NCBI RefSeq assembly: GCF_022179405.1
Contig: NZ_BPQT01000020.1
Coordinates: 1-64,000 of the forward strand
Source: Methylobacterium marchantiae
GTDB taxonomy: Bacteria > Pseudomonadota > Alphaproteobacteria > Rhizobiales > Beijerinckiaceae
DNA: 64,000 bases
Reading direction: 5' to 3'
A program made the translations under genes and the position numbers. Shown here piece after piece: positions 9,201 to 16,140 of the stretch; positions within the stretch are counted from its first letter, which is position 1; each line of letters starts with the position of its first letter. Under the pieces are notes generated by a model. The model saw only the letters and a list, made by a program, of their open reading frames with translations, was not told the DNA's origin and did no database searches.

Positions 9201-9693
9201 TCTCGCCCGCATAGGTCAGTTTCGACAGGCGGGGGCGGGTGGTGGTGTGCACGCCGGGAATCAGCGACTGCACCAGGGGCAGCATGGTGGAGGAGCCGAT
9301 GAGCAGCGTCTCCTCGCGCCCGCGCTGGTGCAGCAGGCGATCGGTGAAGACGTAGCCGCGGTCCATGTCGGCGGCGAGCTGGATCTCGTCGATGGCGACG
9401 AAAGCGACGTCGAGGTCGCGCGGCATCGCCTCGATGGTGGAGATCCAGTAGCGCGGCCGGTCCGGCTTGATCTTCTCCTCGCCGGTGACGAGGGCGACGT
9501 GCTCCGCCCCCACCCTTGCGACCACGCGCAGGTAGACCTCCCGCGCCAGCAGGCGCAGGGGCAGCCCGATCATCCCGGTCGGATGGGCGAGCATCCGTTC
9601 GATGGCGAGATGGGTCTTGCCGGTATTGGTCGGCCCGAGCACCGCCGTGACGCCGCGCGAGCGGGCCTGCGGGGGGAGGGAGCGGCGCGTCAT
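6256..9693 (-). CDS. Suv3-like DEAD/DEAH-box RNA helicase with long low-complexity tail
   Basis: A 1145-residue superfamily-2 helicase resembling mitochondrial Suv3, the degradosome helicase. Walker A is GPTNTGKT at residues 20-27 and the DExH-type box is DEIQ at 102-105. Conserved helicase motifs follow (TDAVGMGLNLDVDHV and QIAGRAGR in motifs V-VI). The catalytic and Suv3 C-terminal parts occupy roughly residues 1-800. From about 820 the protein becomes Ala/Glu/Pro-rich with repeated VAEAS and EET/AEE units. It ends in an Arg/Gly-rich basic stretch (about 1020-1100) likely to bind RNA. It is likely cytoplasmic and involved in RNA turnover or ribosome-linked remodelling; substrate is inferred only from family. 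Confidence 0.88.
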   Translation of the reverse strand: MTRRSLPPQARSRGVTAVLGPTNTGKTHLAIERMLAHPTGMIGLPLRLLAREVYLRVVARVGAEHVALVTGEEKIKPDRPRYWISTIEAMPRDLDVAFVAIDEIQLAADMDRGYVFTDRLLHQRGREETLLIGSSTMLPLVQSLIPGVHTTTRPRLSKLTYAGEKKLGRLPRRTAIVAFSAEEVYAIAELIRRQRGGAAVVLGALSPRTRNAQVELYQSGDVDYLIATDAVGMGLNLDVDHVAFAANWKYDGTRFRRLTPPEMGQIAGRAGRHLSDGTFGSTGRCAPFDAEMIEALETHDFEPLRMLQWRNPDLDFASLKALQESLDEHPHEKGLTRAPMGEDQSALEILMREDDIRDMAATPSTVKRLWDTCGVPDYRKVHPQTHADLVAQLFRFLMKGMAGRIPNDWFAKHVAMIDRTDGDIDALSQRIAQGRTWTFVANRPDWLIDPVHWQGETRRVEDRLSDALHERLASRFVDRRTSVLMRRLRENTMLEAEITAGGDVTVEGQHVGHLHGFQFVADPGAEGHEAKTLRSAAEKALGGEIEARAERFSAAADSSLVLSHDGIIRWTGDPVAKLTPGDKLFEPHVRLLADEQLTGPARDKVETRLVAWLKAYVVRLLGPLIEIETAADLVGLAKGIGYQVVESLGVLERSKVMHEMRTLDQEGRGALRRHGVRFGAYHIFLPALLKPAPRTLAAQLWALKNGGLDQRGLDEIAHLAGSGRTSIKVDPEIAKGLYRAAGFRVCGERAVRVDILERLADLIRPAVTYVPGTTPGEAPAGTADGDAFVATVGMTSLVGCSGEDFGSILKSLGYAPETRPGPAITVPLRPAASTQPIAPTVIASDESGPASDVSAPASEDDTPAETAEAPADTAQASVAEASVAEASVAQALAPEGEPEPAIAAEPAEETTAEETPAEENPAEVAEAPPEAAAEPAEADGEAEAAPVPVAESAALAGLPDAPAEEAAPESTAQETTTEETTADEPATETGGEAAPAEPVVVEVWRMQRQQRSSAPRQNRPRGGRDGAGAGNRAPGEGRQDRRPAHAGGPDGAQQHNRGGQGQRSGQGDRPEGGRRDGGRPDGGRPPRRDRFEPGRVRPERRDEGRPAPQQEQRPQRRERAPDPDSPFAKLAALKAQLEAGDGGKR

Positions 9694-9774
9694 GTCTGAG
9701 GAGCGGGTCCCTTCGGCGAAAGAGGCCGGCGGCGGGGTTCTCTGGAACGGCCCGTCGAGAGGGCCGCCCTGGTG

Positions 9775-10122
9775 TCAGTCGCCGCCGCGCAGGGGCCGTC
9801 CGGGCGGCCGGGTCCCACGCTGCGTCTCCCCGCCATATGGGGCGTCACCGCCACGATAGCCACCGCCCCGGTGGCCATAAGGATCGACGTAGATCTCCAC
9901 CGGGTTCGGCGGCCGCTGCGGCGCGAGATCGGCGCAGAGCGTGTCGGGCATGGCGATGAGGGGGCCGCGCCGCTTCGGGCGGCCCTCGATCACCTCGGCG
10001 GAGGAATAGGCATCGCCGCCGCAGGGCGAGAGGTCGCTCGTCAACCCGCCGGCATGGCCCGGACCGGCGAACGGGCCGGCCAGAACGAGACAGATGCCGA
10101 GCGTGAGGAGGGGGCGACGCAT
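9775..10122 (-). CDS. Small secreted Gly/Pro/Arg-rich protein
   Basis: A 115-residue protein with a clear signal peptide (MRRPLLTLGICLVLAGPFAG, cleavage near GHA-GG). A short conserved-looking middle contains CGGDAYSSAEVIEGRPKRRG and CADLAPQRPPNPVEIYVDP. The tail is low-complexity (YGHRGGGYRGGDAPYGG). Two cysteines may form a disulfide in the periplasm. Its ATG overlaps the stop of the upstream membrane-protein gene (TGATG at 10120-10124), so the two are translationally coupled. Function unknown. Confidence 0.7.
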   Translation of the reverse strand: MRRPLLTLGICLVLAGPFAGPGHAGGLTSDLSPCGGDAYSSAEVIEGRPKRRGPLIAMPDTLCADLAPQRPPNPVEIYVDPYGHRGGGYRGGDAPYGGETQRGTRPPGRPLRGGD

Positions 10123-10691
10123 CAGCGATGTCCGAGGCCGGGAGCGTCGCGCCAGGCGGTCGCGCGCGACAGGGCGTCCTGGAGTGAAGCGAAGCCGCCC
10201 TCCAGGTCGTTGGCGCCGAGCGCGTAGCCGTTGGGGCCGAGCCCCGCGAAACGTGCGCCTTTCCGCCGCCGGGCGAGGAGCGGCAGCCCGCCCTCGCGTT
10301 CCGGAACGAGGCGCAGGGCGATGAAGCGCTGGCGCCCCACCGTGATCGACCGGATGTCGTCGATCGCGTCCCACGGGATCCAGTCCGTCGACAGGCGCCG
10401 GTCGAAGATCCCGCGGCGGCCGACGGATACCATCGTGCCCGTGCGGAACATCCGGGGTGCGCCGACGAGGCTGGCCGCACCGAAGAAGATCAGCCCGAGC
10501 CACAGCATGAATTCGGTGTAGCCGCCGGGCTTCATCGGATGCCCGCGCGTCTCGGGCCGCGCATGGAGCATCCATGCGCTGGCGACGGTGAACCCCAGGG
10601 CGATGAGGAACAGCCCCGCCGAGCGAAGGCGCGAGACCGCGATATCGACCTGCCCGTCCACGCCTTGCCCGTCCACGCCTTGCCCGTCCAT
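10122..10691 (-). CDS. Two-helix membrane protein with a C-terminal PH-like domain
   Basis: A 189-residue protein. Two transmembrane helices (about residues 22-42 and 60-80; AGLFLIALGFTVASAWML and FMLWLGLIFFGAASLVG) are followed by a soluble part with FDRRLSTDWIPWDAIDDIRSI and RFIALRLVPE, reminiscent of bacterial PH-like or STM3941-type domains. The N-terminus is made of near-identical DGQGV repeats encoded by a 15-bp tandem repeat (10651-10691), so the true start is uncertain within these copies. It overlaps the downstream secreted-protein gene by one base. Function unknown. Confidence 0.65.
   Translation of the reverse strand: MDGQGVDGQGVDGQVDIAVSRLRSAGLFLIALGFTVASAWMLHARPETRGHPMKPGGYTEFMLWLGLIFFGAASLVGAPRMFRTGTMVSVGRRGIFDRRLSTDWIPWDAIDDIRSITVGRQRFIALRLVPEREGGLPLLARRRKGARFAGLGPNGYALGANDLEGGFASLQDALSRATAWRDAPGLGHR
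10651..10691 (-). repeat. 15-bp tandem repeat at the start of the PH-like membrane protein gene
   Basis: The 15-base unit TGCCCGTCCACGCCT (plus strand) occurs twice perfectly (10651-10665 and 10666-10680), followed by an 11-base partial third copy. It encodes the repeated DGQGV peptide at the protein N-terminus and includes the start codon, so unit gain or loss would change the first residues in frame. Confidence 0.85.
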
Positions 10692-10730
10692 GGTTTCAGA
10701 CGATCCCCGCCCGGGCTGCCGGAGACGCTC

Positions 10731-11636
10731 TTATTGATCGACCAGGGTCGCCTGGACCACCGGGCCCGAGGCCTGCCCGTCCGCTGCGCGGGCGGTGACG
10801 GTCTGTGCCCCGCCGCGGTTCCACCGGGTCGCCTCGATGATGTTGGTGCCGAGCGTCGTGCGCACGGCGATCCGCACCGGCAGCAGCACGCGGGTGCCCT
10901 CCACCGGGGCGAGCCACACCGACATGTCGCGGTTGTCCTCCATGAACTTCACGCCCGGCCGGTCGGGACGGTGCCCGGCAATGGCCTGGTAGCGGGCGTT
11001 GCAGACGAGGACGGGGCCGGCATAGCCGGGCTTCTCGATGGTGCGCGTCTCGCCGTAGCTGAGCACCACGTTGAACCGCGTCGCGCCGTCGAAGACCGGG
11101 ATGGTACGGTTGCAATTGGCCTGGTCGGTGAGCTCGCCGCGGCTCACCGCCGGCATCATCAGGGCGCTCGCCGGATCGACGATGCCGCGCTTGTTGGCCG
11201 GGGTCACCGGCACCCGGTCGCCCATGTCGACGAGGGGCGGCGTCACTTCCGATTGGGTGACGTTGCCGCGCGCCAGGGCCATCCGCACGGCGATGCCCGA
11301 ATTCGAGGTCTTGGTGGAGATGGCGAAGGCGCTCGGCTGCGGCCCCTCGGCGATGAGGCCGCTGGCCCGGGCCGAGCCCATGCCGCCGGTCACCGCGCCG
11401 ACGAGGCCGGTGAGGCGGGCCGAGACGTCCATGCGGTAGCGGGCGCTCTCGAACAGGCCGGAGACCTGGGCGGTGCCGATGGGGATCCCGGCGAGCGCGA
11501 TGCCGTAATCGACGGTGACCGTCGCGGGGGCGGCGGCTTTCGAAGCGCCCGACCTGGCGCGCGCGGATCCCTCGGATGCGGGAATCACGCAGATGGCGGC
11601 GAGGAGGCTGGCGCGGAGGAGGCGCGTGGCGCACAT
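10731..11636 (-). CDS. DUF3108-domain periplasmic protein
   Basis: A 301-residue protein with an N-terminal signal peptide (MCATRLLRASLLAAICVIPA). A DUF3108 fold follows, marked by VDYGIALAGIPIGTAQVSG, ISTKTSNSGI and late beta-strand motifs such as VWLAPVEGTRVLLPVRI. DUF3108 proteins are predicted envelope beta-proteins of unknown biochemical role. The ATG at 11636 is chosen because the signal peptide begins there, while the 61 upstream codons are low-quality. Four cysteines (two in the mature part: QANCNRTI and VCNARY) could pair in the periplasm. Confidence 0.78.
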   Translation of the reverse strand: MCATRLLRASLLAAICVIPASEGSARARSGASKAAAPATVTVDYGIALAGIPIGTAQVSGLFESARYRMDVSARLTGLVGAVTGGMGSARASGLIAEGPQPSAFAISTKTSNSGIAVRMALARGNVTQSEVTPPLVDMGDRVPVTPANKRGIVDPASALMMPAVSRGELTDQANCNRTIPVFDGATRFNVVLSYGETRTIEKPGYAGPVLVCNARYQAIAGHRPDRPGVKFMEDNRDMSVWLAPVEGTRVLLPVRIAVRTTLGTNIIEATRWNRGGAQTVTARAADGQASGPVVQATLVDQ

Positions 11637-11946
11637 GGCGTGGGGCTCTGGGGTTCCAAGGCTTGAGACCGCGCGGCGGGAGACACCGGGTGGCATTGTC
11701 CCGCCATCGTCCCCGCTCATGGTTAACACATCGTTCGACCGCGCCGGCGAGGGGACGGTCCGCGGCCCTTTCGATGCGCAAAAGGACGGCGCTCCCTTGA
11801 CGGAGGCCCCACCCGTCACCTATAGGCTCGCGCCTTCAATGAGACGCCGCTCGGCTGGGGTTTGGCGTGCGTGAGGCCCGTGGCGCGTTGCGACCGGTCT
11901 TCCGCCATCGCCCGGTCAGACGCGGAACGAGACGGGATTTAGAACA
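11637..11946. other. Divergent intergenic region between the DUF3108 gene and rpmB
   Basis: This 310-bp stretch separates two diverging genes, so it should carry both promoters. The only good match I see is the rpmB-directed promoter listed separately at 11797-11826. No gene is supported. Confidence 0.6.
11797..11826 (+). promoter_or_regulatory. Candidate sigma-70 promoter for rpmB
   Basis: TTGACG (11797-11802) is followed 18 bases later by TATAGG (11821-11826), close to the housekeeping -35 and -10 consensus. It points at rpmB, whose start is 120 bases downstream. This rests on a sequence match only. Confidence 0.5.
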
Positions 11947-12252
11947 ATGTCGCGCCGTTGCGAACTCACGGGCAAAGCCGTGCAGACCGGCCACCTCGTG
12001 AGCCACTCGAACCGTAAGACCAAGTGCCGGTTCCTGCCGAACCTGTGCCAGGTCACGCTGCAGTCGGACGCCCTGAAGCGCCGGGTCCGCCTGCGCGTCA
12101 CGGCCCATGCCCTGCGCTCGGTCGAGCACCGCGGCGGCCTCGACGCCTTCCTCATCAAGGCCCGCGAGATCGAGCTGTCGCAGACCGCCCGCCTGATCAA
12201 GCGTGAGCTGCACAAGAAGCTCGCCGAAGTCGAGACCCCGGCCGCCGCCTAA
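11947..12252 (+). CDS. rpmB: 50S ribosomal protein L28
   Basis: A 101-residue ribosomal protein of the large subunit. The start [26 protein letters not shown] contains the family signature CELTGK and the basic [11 protein letters not shown] segment. The C-terminal helices ([21 protein letters not shown]) match the longer alphaproteobacterial form. Only one CxnC-type cysteine pair remnant is present. A long perfect inverted repeat lies 66 bases beyond the stop. Confidence 0.96.
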   Translation: MSRRCELTGKAVQTGHLVSHSNRKTKCRFLPNLCQVTLQSDALKRRVRLRVTAHALRSVEHRGGLDAFLIKAREIELSQTARLIKRELHKKLAEVETPAAA

Positions 12253-12318
12253 GGGCCGCGCCGATCGGAGCTCCGGGCCGTAGGCCCGCTTCGATCACGC
12301 CGATCTCTGCCTCATCGT

Positions 12319-12357
12319 GAACGGCCGCCGCATGCATCGCGCATGCGGCGGCCGTTC
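12319..12357 (+). terminator. Perfect 17-bp inverted repeat downstream of rpmB
   Basis: The arms 12319-12335 and 12341-12357 are exact reverse complements (GAACGGCCGCCGCATGC on the left) around a five-base loop ATCGC. It sits between rpmB and the permease gene. No run of T follows the hairpin, so it may be an intrinsic terminator of reduced strength, an RNA 3'-end protector, or an insertion-type palindrome. Confidence 0.65.
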
Positions 12358-12395
12358 GCGTTGGTTCGACCCTCCATCCCATCCGGCTCCCCACG

Positions 12396-13325
12396 ATGAC
12401 GGTGCTGTCGCTCATCGCCCCGATCTTCGGACTCATCCTGATCGGCTGGATCGCGGCTTTGGCCGGATTCCTGTCGGAAAAGGTCAGCGACGGCCTCTCC
12501 GAATACGTCTTCGCCATCGCGGTGCCGGCGCTGATCATCGCGACGCTGACGCGGCCGGGTCTCTCGGGCGAGATCACCTGGTCGTACTGGTTCAGCTATT
12601 TCGGCGGGGCCGGCCTGTCCTGGCTCGTCGGTTCGCTGATCGGCCTGCGCCGCGAGGGCGTCGGGCGCACGGGCGCGATCCTGCACGGATTCGCCGCGAG
12701 CCAGTCGAACACGATCTTCATCGGCGTGCCGATGATCCTCCAGGCCTATGGCGATGCGGGCGCCTTTCCGCTCTTCATGCTGCTCGCCATCCACCTGCCG
12801 CTGATGATGGGCTGCGCCACCTTCCTCATCGAATCGGACGGCCAGCAGAGCGTGCTCCAGCGCCTGAAGGGGCTCGGCCGCGTCCTCTTCCGCAACCCGA
12901 TCTTCCTGTCGCTGATGCTCGGCCTGTGCCTGAAAGGCCTCGGCCTCGCGCCGGGCGGGATGGTCAAGTCGCTGATCGACGCGCTCGCCGGCACGGCCTC
13001 GACCTGCGCGCTGATCGCGCTCGGCGCCGGCCTCGTGCGCTACCGGGTGCTGCACGACCTGCCCGGCGCCATGGTGGTGACGAGCCTGAAACTCGTCCTG
13101 CATCCGCTGGCGGTCTGGGTCCTGGCCTTCCACGTCTTCACCATGCCGCCCGCCTATGCCGGCGTCGCGACCCTGTTCGCGGCGATGCCGGTGGGCATCA
13201 ACTCCTACCTGCTCGCCGCCCGCTACAAGACCGAGACCGGGCTGATCGCCGCCGCCGTCATGCTCTCGACCCTGCTCGCCGCCGCGACGACCATCGCCTG
13301 GCTGGCGATCCTCGGGCACGCCTGA
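12396..13325 (+). CDS. AEC family permease (auxin efflux carrier type)
   Basis: A 309-residue integral membrane protein with about ten hydrophobic helices. It opens MTVLSLIAPIFGLILIGWIA, the usual first helix of bacterial AEC/malate permease-like transporters. The half-way loop SQSNTIFIGVPMILQAYG and the C-terminal block FTMPPAYAGVATLFAAMPVGINSYLLA are the two pseudo-symmetric conserved segments of the family. Substrates in bacteria are usually dicarboxylates or amino acids; nothing here fixes the substrate. It is not obviously in an operon with its neighbours. Confidence 0.85.
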   Translation: MTVLSLIAPIFGLILIGWIAALAGFLSEKVSDGLSEYVFAIAVPALIIATLTRPGLSGEITWSYWFSYFGGAGLSWLVGSLIGLRREGVGRTGAILHGFAASQSNTIFIGVPMILQAYGDAGAFPLFMLLAIHLPLMMGCATFLIESDGQQSVLQRLKGLGRVLFRNPIFLSLMLGLCLKGLGLAPGGMVKSLIDALAGTASTCALIALGAGLVRYRVLHDLPGAMVVTSLKLVLHPLAVWVLAFHVFTMPPAYAGVATLFAAMPVGINSYLLAARYKTETGLIAAAVMLSTLLAAATTIAWLAILGHA

Positions 13326-13364
13326 CGCCCGTGCCGTGACGGCTTGACCGGAAGGCTTCTTGTT

Positions 13365-13380
13365 TGTACCGATCGGTACA
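13365..13380. promoter_or_regulatory. 16-bp palindromic operator, probably for the TetR-type regulator
   Basis: TGTACCGATCGGTACA is a perfect 16-base palindrome centred 31 bases before the DUF1348 start codon. The two downstream genes end with a TetR family repressor. This size and symmetry are typical of TetR sites, and the position suggests autorepression of the DUF1348-tetR operon. Confidence 0.7.
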
Positions 13381-13403
13381 GAACCTCGCAGGAGCCCGAG
13401 CCG

Positions 13404-13877
13404 ATGTCCGAATCCCGTCCGCCGTTGCCCCCCTTCACACGCGAGACCGCGATCCGGAAGGTCCGCGCCGCCGAGGACGGCTGGAACGGCTGCAACCCGG
13501 AGAAGGTCTCCCTGGCCTACACCGCCGACAGCCGCTGGCGGAACCGCTCCGACATCTTCTCGGGCCGTCCCGCCATCGTCGAGTTCCTGACCCGGAAATG
13601 GGCGAAGGAACACGAATACCGGCTCATCAAGGAGATCTGGGCCTTCACCGAGAACCGCATCGCCGTGCGCTTCGCCTACGAATTCCACGATGCGGCGGGC
13701 GAGTGGTTCCGCGCCTACGGCAACGAGAACTGGGAGTTCGACGCCAACGGCCTGATGTCCGTCCGGCATGCCAGCATCAACGACCTCGCGATCTCCGAAT
13801 CGGAGCGCAAGTTCCATTGGGACCGCAGCGCGCCGCGCCCCGACGACCATCCCGGCCTCACCGATCTCGGGCTCTGA
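13404..13877 (+). CDS. DUF1348 / SnoaL-like (NTF2 fold) protein
   Basis: A 157-residue protein of the DUF1348 family, cone-shaped NTF2-like folds that usually bind or modify small molecules. Recognisable motifs are [29 protein letters not shown], here split by normal variation, then [26 protein letters not shown] and the WEFDANGLM block. The ATG at 13404 has a CAGGAG ribosome binding site nine bases upstream. It lies directly behind the palindromic operator and 22 bases ahead of the TetR gene, so it is probably the enzyme or binding protein controlled by that repressor. Ligand unknown. Confidence 0.85.
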   Translation: MSESRPPLPPFTRETAIRKVRAAEDGWNGCNPEKVSLAYTADSRWRNRSDIFSGRPAIVEFLTRKWAKEHEYRLIKEIWAFTENRIAVRFAYEFHDAAGEWFRAYGNENWEFDANGLMSVRHASINDLAISESERKFHWDRSAPRPDDHPGLTDLGL

Positions 13878-13899
13878 CGGGGACGTGACGAGAAAGGCG

Positions 13900-14460
13900 A
13901 TGGCGAAGAAGCCGGGATCGCGGGAGGACGCGATCCCCGCCATCGCCGAAGTGTTCCGCGAATACGGCTACGAGGGCGCGAGCCTCGCCCTCATCGGAGC
14001 CCGCACCGGCCTCGGCAAGGGCAGCCTCTACCACGCCTTCCCCGGCGGCAAGGCCGAGATGGCGGAGGCCGTCCTCGACGCCATCGGCGGCTGGTTCGAG
14101 GCGCGCATCTACGCTCCCCTGCGCGACGATCCCGATCCGGGGGCGGCCATCCGACTCATGCTGTCGGAGACGGACGCCTATTTCCGCTCGGGCCGCCGGG
14201 TCTGTCTCGTCGGCGCCTTCGCCCTCACCGAGGGGCGCGACGGGTTCGCGGACCGGATCGGCGGCTACTTCCGGGATTGGCGGGAGGCCCTGGCGCAGGC
14301 GCTCATCCGTGCGGGACGTCCGGCCGCCGAGGCGGAATCCCTCGCCGAAGACGCCGTCCTGGCGATTCAGGGCGGTCTCGTCCTCGCCCGCGCCCTCGAC
14401 GATCCGGCGCTGTTCGGCCGGATGCTGGCACGGTTGGAGGAGCGGCTGGTGCCGGTGTAG
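13900..14460 (+). CDS. TetR/AcrR family transcriptional repressor
   Basis: A 186-residue regulator. The N-terminal helix-turn-helix is DAIPAIAEVFREYGYEGASLALIGARTGLGKGSLYHAFPGGKAEM (key parts GYEGASLALI and GKGSLYHAF, residues about 12-52). The C-terminal helical domain would bind an effector. The ATG at 13900 follows GAGAAAGG; a GTG at 13885 in the same frame is an alternative. With the DUF1348 gene and the palindrome at 13365-13380 it forms a small self-regulated unit. Confidence 0.88.
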   Translation: MAKKPGSREDAIPAIAEVFREYGYEGASLALIGARTGLGKGSLYHAFPGGKAEMAEAVLDAIGGWFEARIYAPLRDDPDPGAAIRLMLSETDAYFRSGRRVCLVGAFALTEGRDGFADRIGGYFRDWREALAQALIRAGRPAAEAESLAEDAVLAIQGGLVLARALDDPALFGRMLARLEERLVPV

Positions 14461-14509
14461 GCGACCCCCGATGGCGGGGTGCCCGCTTCCACCCCAGTCC
14501 GATCGCACA

Positions 14510-14932
14510 TCATACGATGGTGAGCTGAGGCCGTTCGGCCGGCTCGGCGGCGAGACGTCGGAAAATCCCGAGCACCTGTTCCGGTGACGCCCGAGTTGCA
14601 GCCCCGTTGGCGACTTCGTCCTGCGACCACATCCAGGAGCGTGCGGGATCGCTCCGCATGGCCCAGGCCGGGAAAAGACGCTTGGTCGCGACCTCATAGG
14701 ACAGGCGATTGATCTCGAGATGTCGATCGTCCCTGAGGATCCGCGCATACGTCGCATCGATGGCGTCCGCCTCGCCTTCCAGAAGCTGGAGGTAGATGTC
14801 TCCACGACAGATCAGAGCGCCCGTCAGACCGTCCCGCGTATTGCAGCGCCGCGATTGGGTGAGGATGCTGTCCAGGGCAGAGTGATCGAACCCGAACGGA
14901 CGGGACGCATAGATGAGCTGCACGAGGTTCAT
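14510..14932 (-). CDS. Stand-alone BLUF blue-light photoreceptor 1
   Basis: A 140-residue protein made almost entirely of one BLUF domain, which binds FAD and changes hydrogen bonding under blue light. The key photoactive residues are all present: Tyr8 (in LIYASRP), Asn31 (SRRCNTRDG) and Gln49 (IYLQLLEG). The LTGALI strand and WMWSQDE segment also fit, the latter possibly holding the C-terminal Trp that reports the signalling state. It follows the cobalamin-binding gene by 40 bases on the same strand and is very likely co-transcribed with it. That pairing recreates, in two genes, the domain content of the antirepressor AppA. Confidence 0.9.
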   Translation of the reverse strand: MNLVQLIYASRPFGFDHSALDSILTQSRRCNTRDGLTGALICRGDIYLQLLEGEADAIDATYARILRDDRHLEINRLSYEVATKRLFPAWAMRSDPARSWMWSQDEVANGAATRASPEQVLGIFRRLAAEPAERPQLTIV

Positions 14933-14972
14933 TGCATCAGCCTCACATCGAGTTAGGTCTGAAACTCCGGGG

Positions 14973-15887
14973 TCACGCCGAGGCCGCGGCCTTCGTATCG
15001 GGGCGAAGCCCGGTCTCGCGACTGATGTCGAGGAGCCTCTGAGCCAGCAGCACGGCCGTCGGTGCGTCGACGGCCGATGCGTCCGCTCCGACACGCTCGA
15101 CGAGTTCGGGCTTGTCGAGGAAGACGGGGCCGCCCACCATGATGCCGACCGAACGATTGCGTGAGACGTCGCGGATCGACCGGATCGAGGCCGTCAGCCC
15201 GTCGAGGCGCGTCTCGCAGCTGAGCGTCAGCCCCACGACGTCGAACCAGGTGGAACCGACGAGGCTCGAGATCTGATCGGGGCTGGACGCCAGGCCGCTC
15301 ACGACCTGCCATTCGGCGACCTGCAGGAACTGCTCGACGACGGCGACTCCGAACGTGTGCAGCTCGCCCGGCGCGCCCATCAACAGTGCGGAGCGGCGCT
15401 CGTCGTGGGAGGACACCTTTGGTTCGGATCTGTATTGCGAGAGGAGCAGCTGGAGGCGAGCGACGCCCACGGTCACCTCGATGAAGTCGCAGAGATCCTC
15501 GTCCCACAAGCGTCCCAGCAGGGACGCGGCGGGCGCCAGAAGTTCGAGGAACATGCTCTCGGCGGAGTAGCCTTTGGCCAGATGATCCCTGACGGCGTCA
15601 GAGGCTGCCGCGAGGTCCGAACCGAGGAGGAGCTGCGTGAAGGCTTCGACCTGCTGCGCATCGGGTTTGGCGAGCGGAGCGCTCGCCGCGGGCGCGAGCT
15701 GCGGGTGAAGCAGCTTCAACCGAGGGATGATGTCCGTTTCGACGATGCGGCTGAGAGCCAGGGCGCGCAGCCGGCTTTCCTCGGCCGTGCGCTTGCGCGC
15801 ATATGCAAGCCGAGCTTCCGAGACCCAACCAGCCTGACGTGCCGACGGGTCGGTCCACGCAGCGGTGGACGAAGCGAGGTTTGACAT
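14973..15887 (-). CDS. Cobalamin-binding (SCHIC/AerR-PpaA-like) regulatory protein
   Basis: A 304-residue protein with a B12-binding helical cap (LLGRLWDEDLCDFIEVTVG, residues about 123-141) followed by a Rossmann-like B12 domain. The lower-ligand motif appears as ELHTFG with His177, in place of classic DxHxxG. The late motif VGGPVFLDKPELVERVGAD is also typical. This architecture is shared by AerR/PpaA and the C-terminal SCHIC domain of AppA, which bind cobalamin or heme and counteract the repressor PpsR/CrtJ. The ATG at 15887 (MSNLASSTAAW) is preferred to a start 20 codons upstream. No PpsR-like regulator is in the window, so the partner is unknown. Confidence 0.82.
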   Translation of the reverse strand: MSNLASSTAAWTDPSARQAGWVSEARLAYARKRTAEESRLRALALSRIVETDIIPRLKLLHPQLAPAASAPLAKPDAQQVEAFTQLLLGSDLAAASDAVRDHLAKGYSAESMFLELLAPAASLLGRLWDEDLCDFIEVTVGVARLQLLLSQYRSEPKVSSHDERRSALLMGAPGELHTFGVAVVEQFLQVAEWQVVSGLASSPDQISSLVGSTWFDVVGLTLSCETRLDGLTASIRSIRDVSRNRSVGIMVGGPVFLDKPELVERVGADASAVDAPTAVLLAQRLLDISRETGLRPDTKAAASA

Positions 15888-15995
15888 GGTCCGCTCCCCT
15901 GAACTCTCTTCCTCTGCAGGGGGCGCTTGCCGGTCGATTCCGTGCACCTCTTGGGCACATCAAAACGCCGCTCAGAACGAATGTAAAGGAGCTTG

Positions 15996-16009
15996 CAGGA
16001 AAATTCCTG
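15996..16009. promoter_or_regulatory. Short inverted repeat upstream of the cobalamin-binding gene
   Basis: CAGGAAAATTCCTG has 6-bp arms (CAGGAA and TTCCTG) around AA. It lies about 110 bases upstream of the minus-strand start codon at 15887, in the 253-bp gap between the second BLUF gene and this gene. It could be an operator. No TGT-N12-ACA PpsR-type site was found nearby. Confidence 0.3.
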
Positions 16010-16140
16010 ATCCGGCTTGCGTCCGATCCGTAAGGGAAGCCGGAAACGGCCTCACTTGTTTTCGTCAGGTTCGCGGCCATGATGATCATGGCCACGACGC
16101 AGATGCCGGATCGGTATAAGGCTACCGGGCTCTGGTTCGA

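Noticed and set aside
5791-9699. 1302-codon open frame on the plus strand
   Set aside because: It lies antisense to the helicase and is an artefact of GC-rich codon use; composition (long Gly/Arg/His runs) is not protein-like.
15888-16140. PpsR/CrtJ operator (TGT-N12-ACA) upstream of the cobalamin-binding gene
   Set aside because: I checked both strands by eye and found no matching pair with the 12-base spacing.
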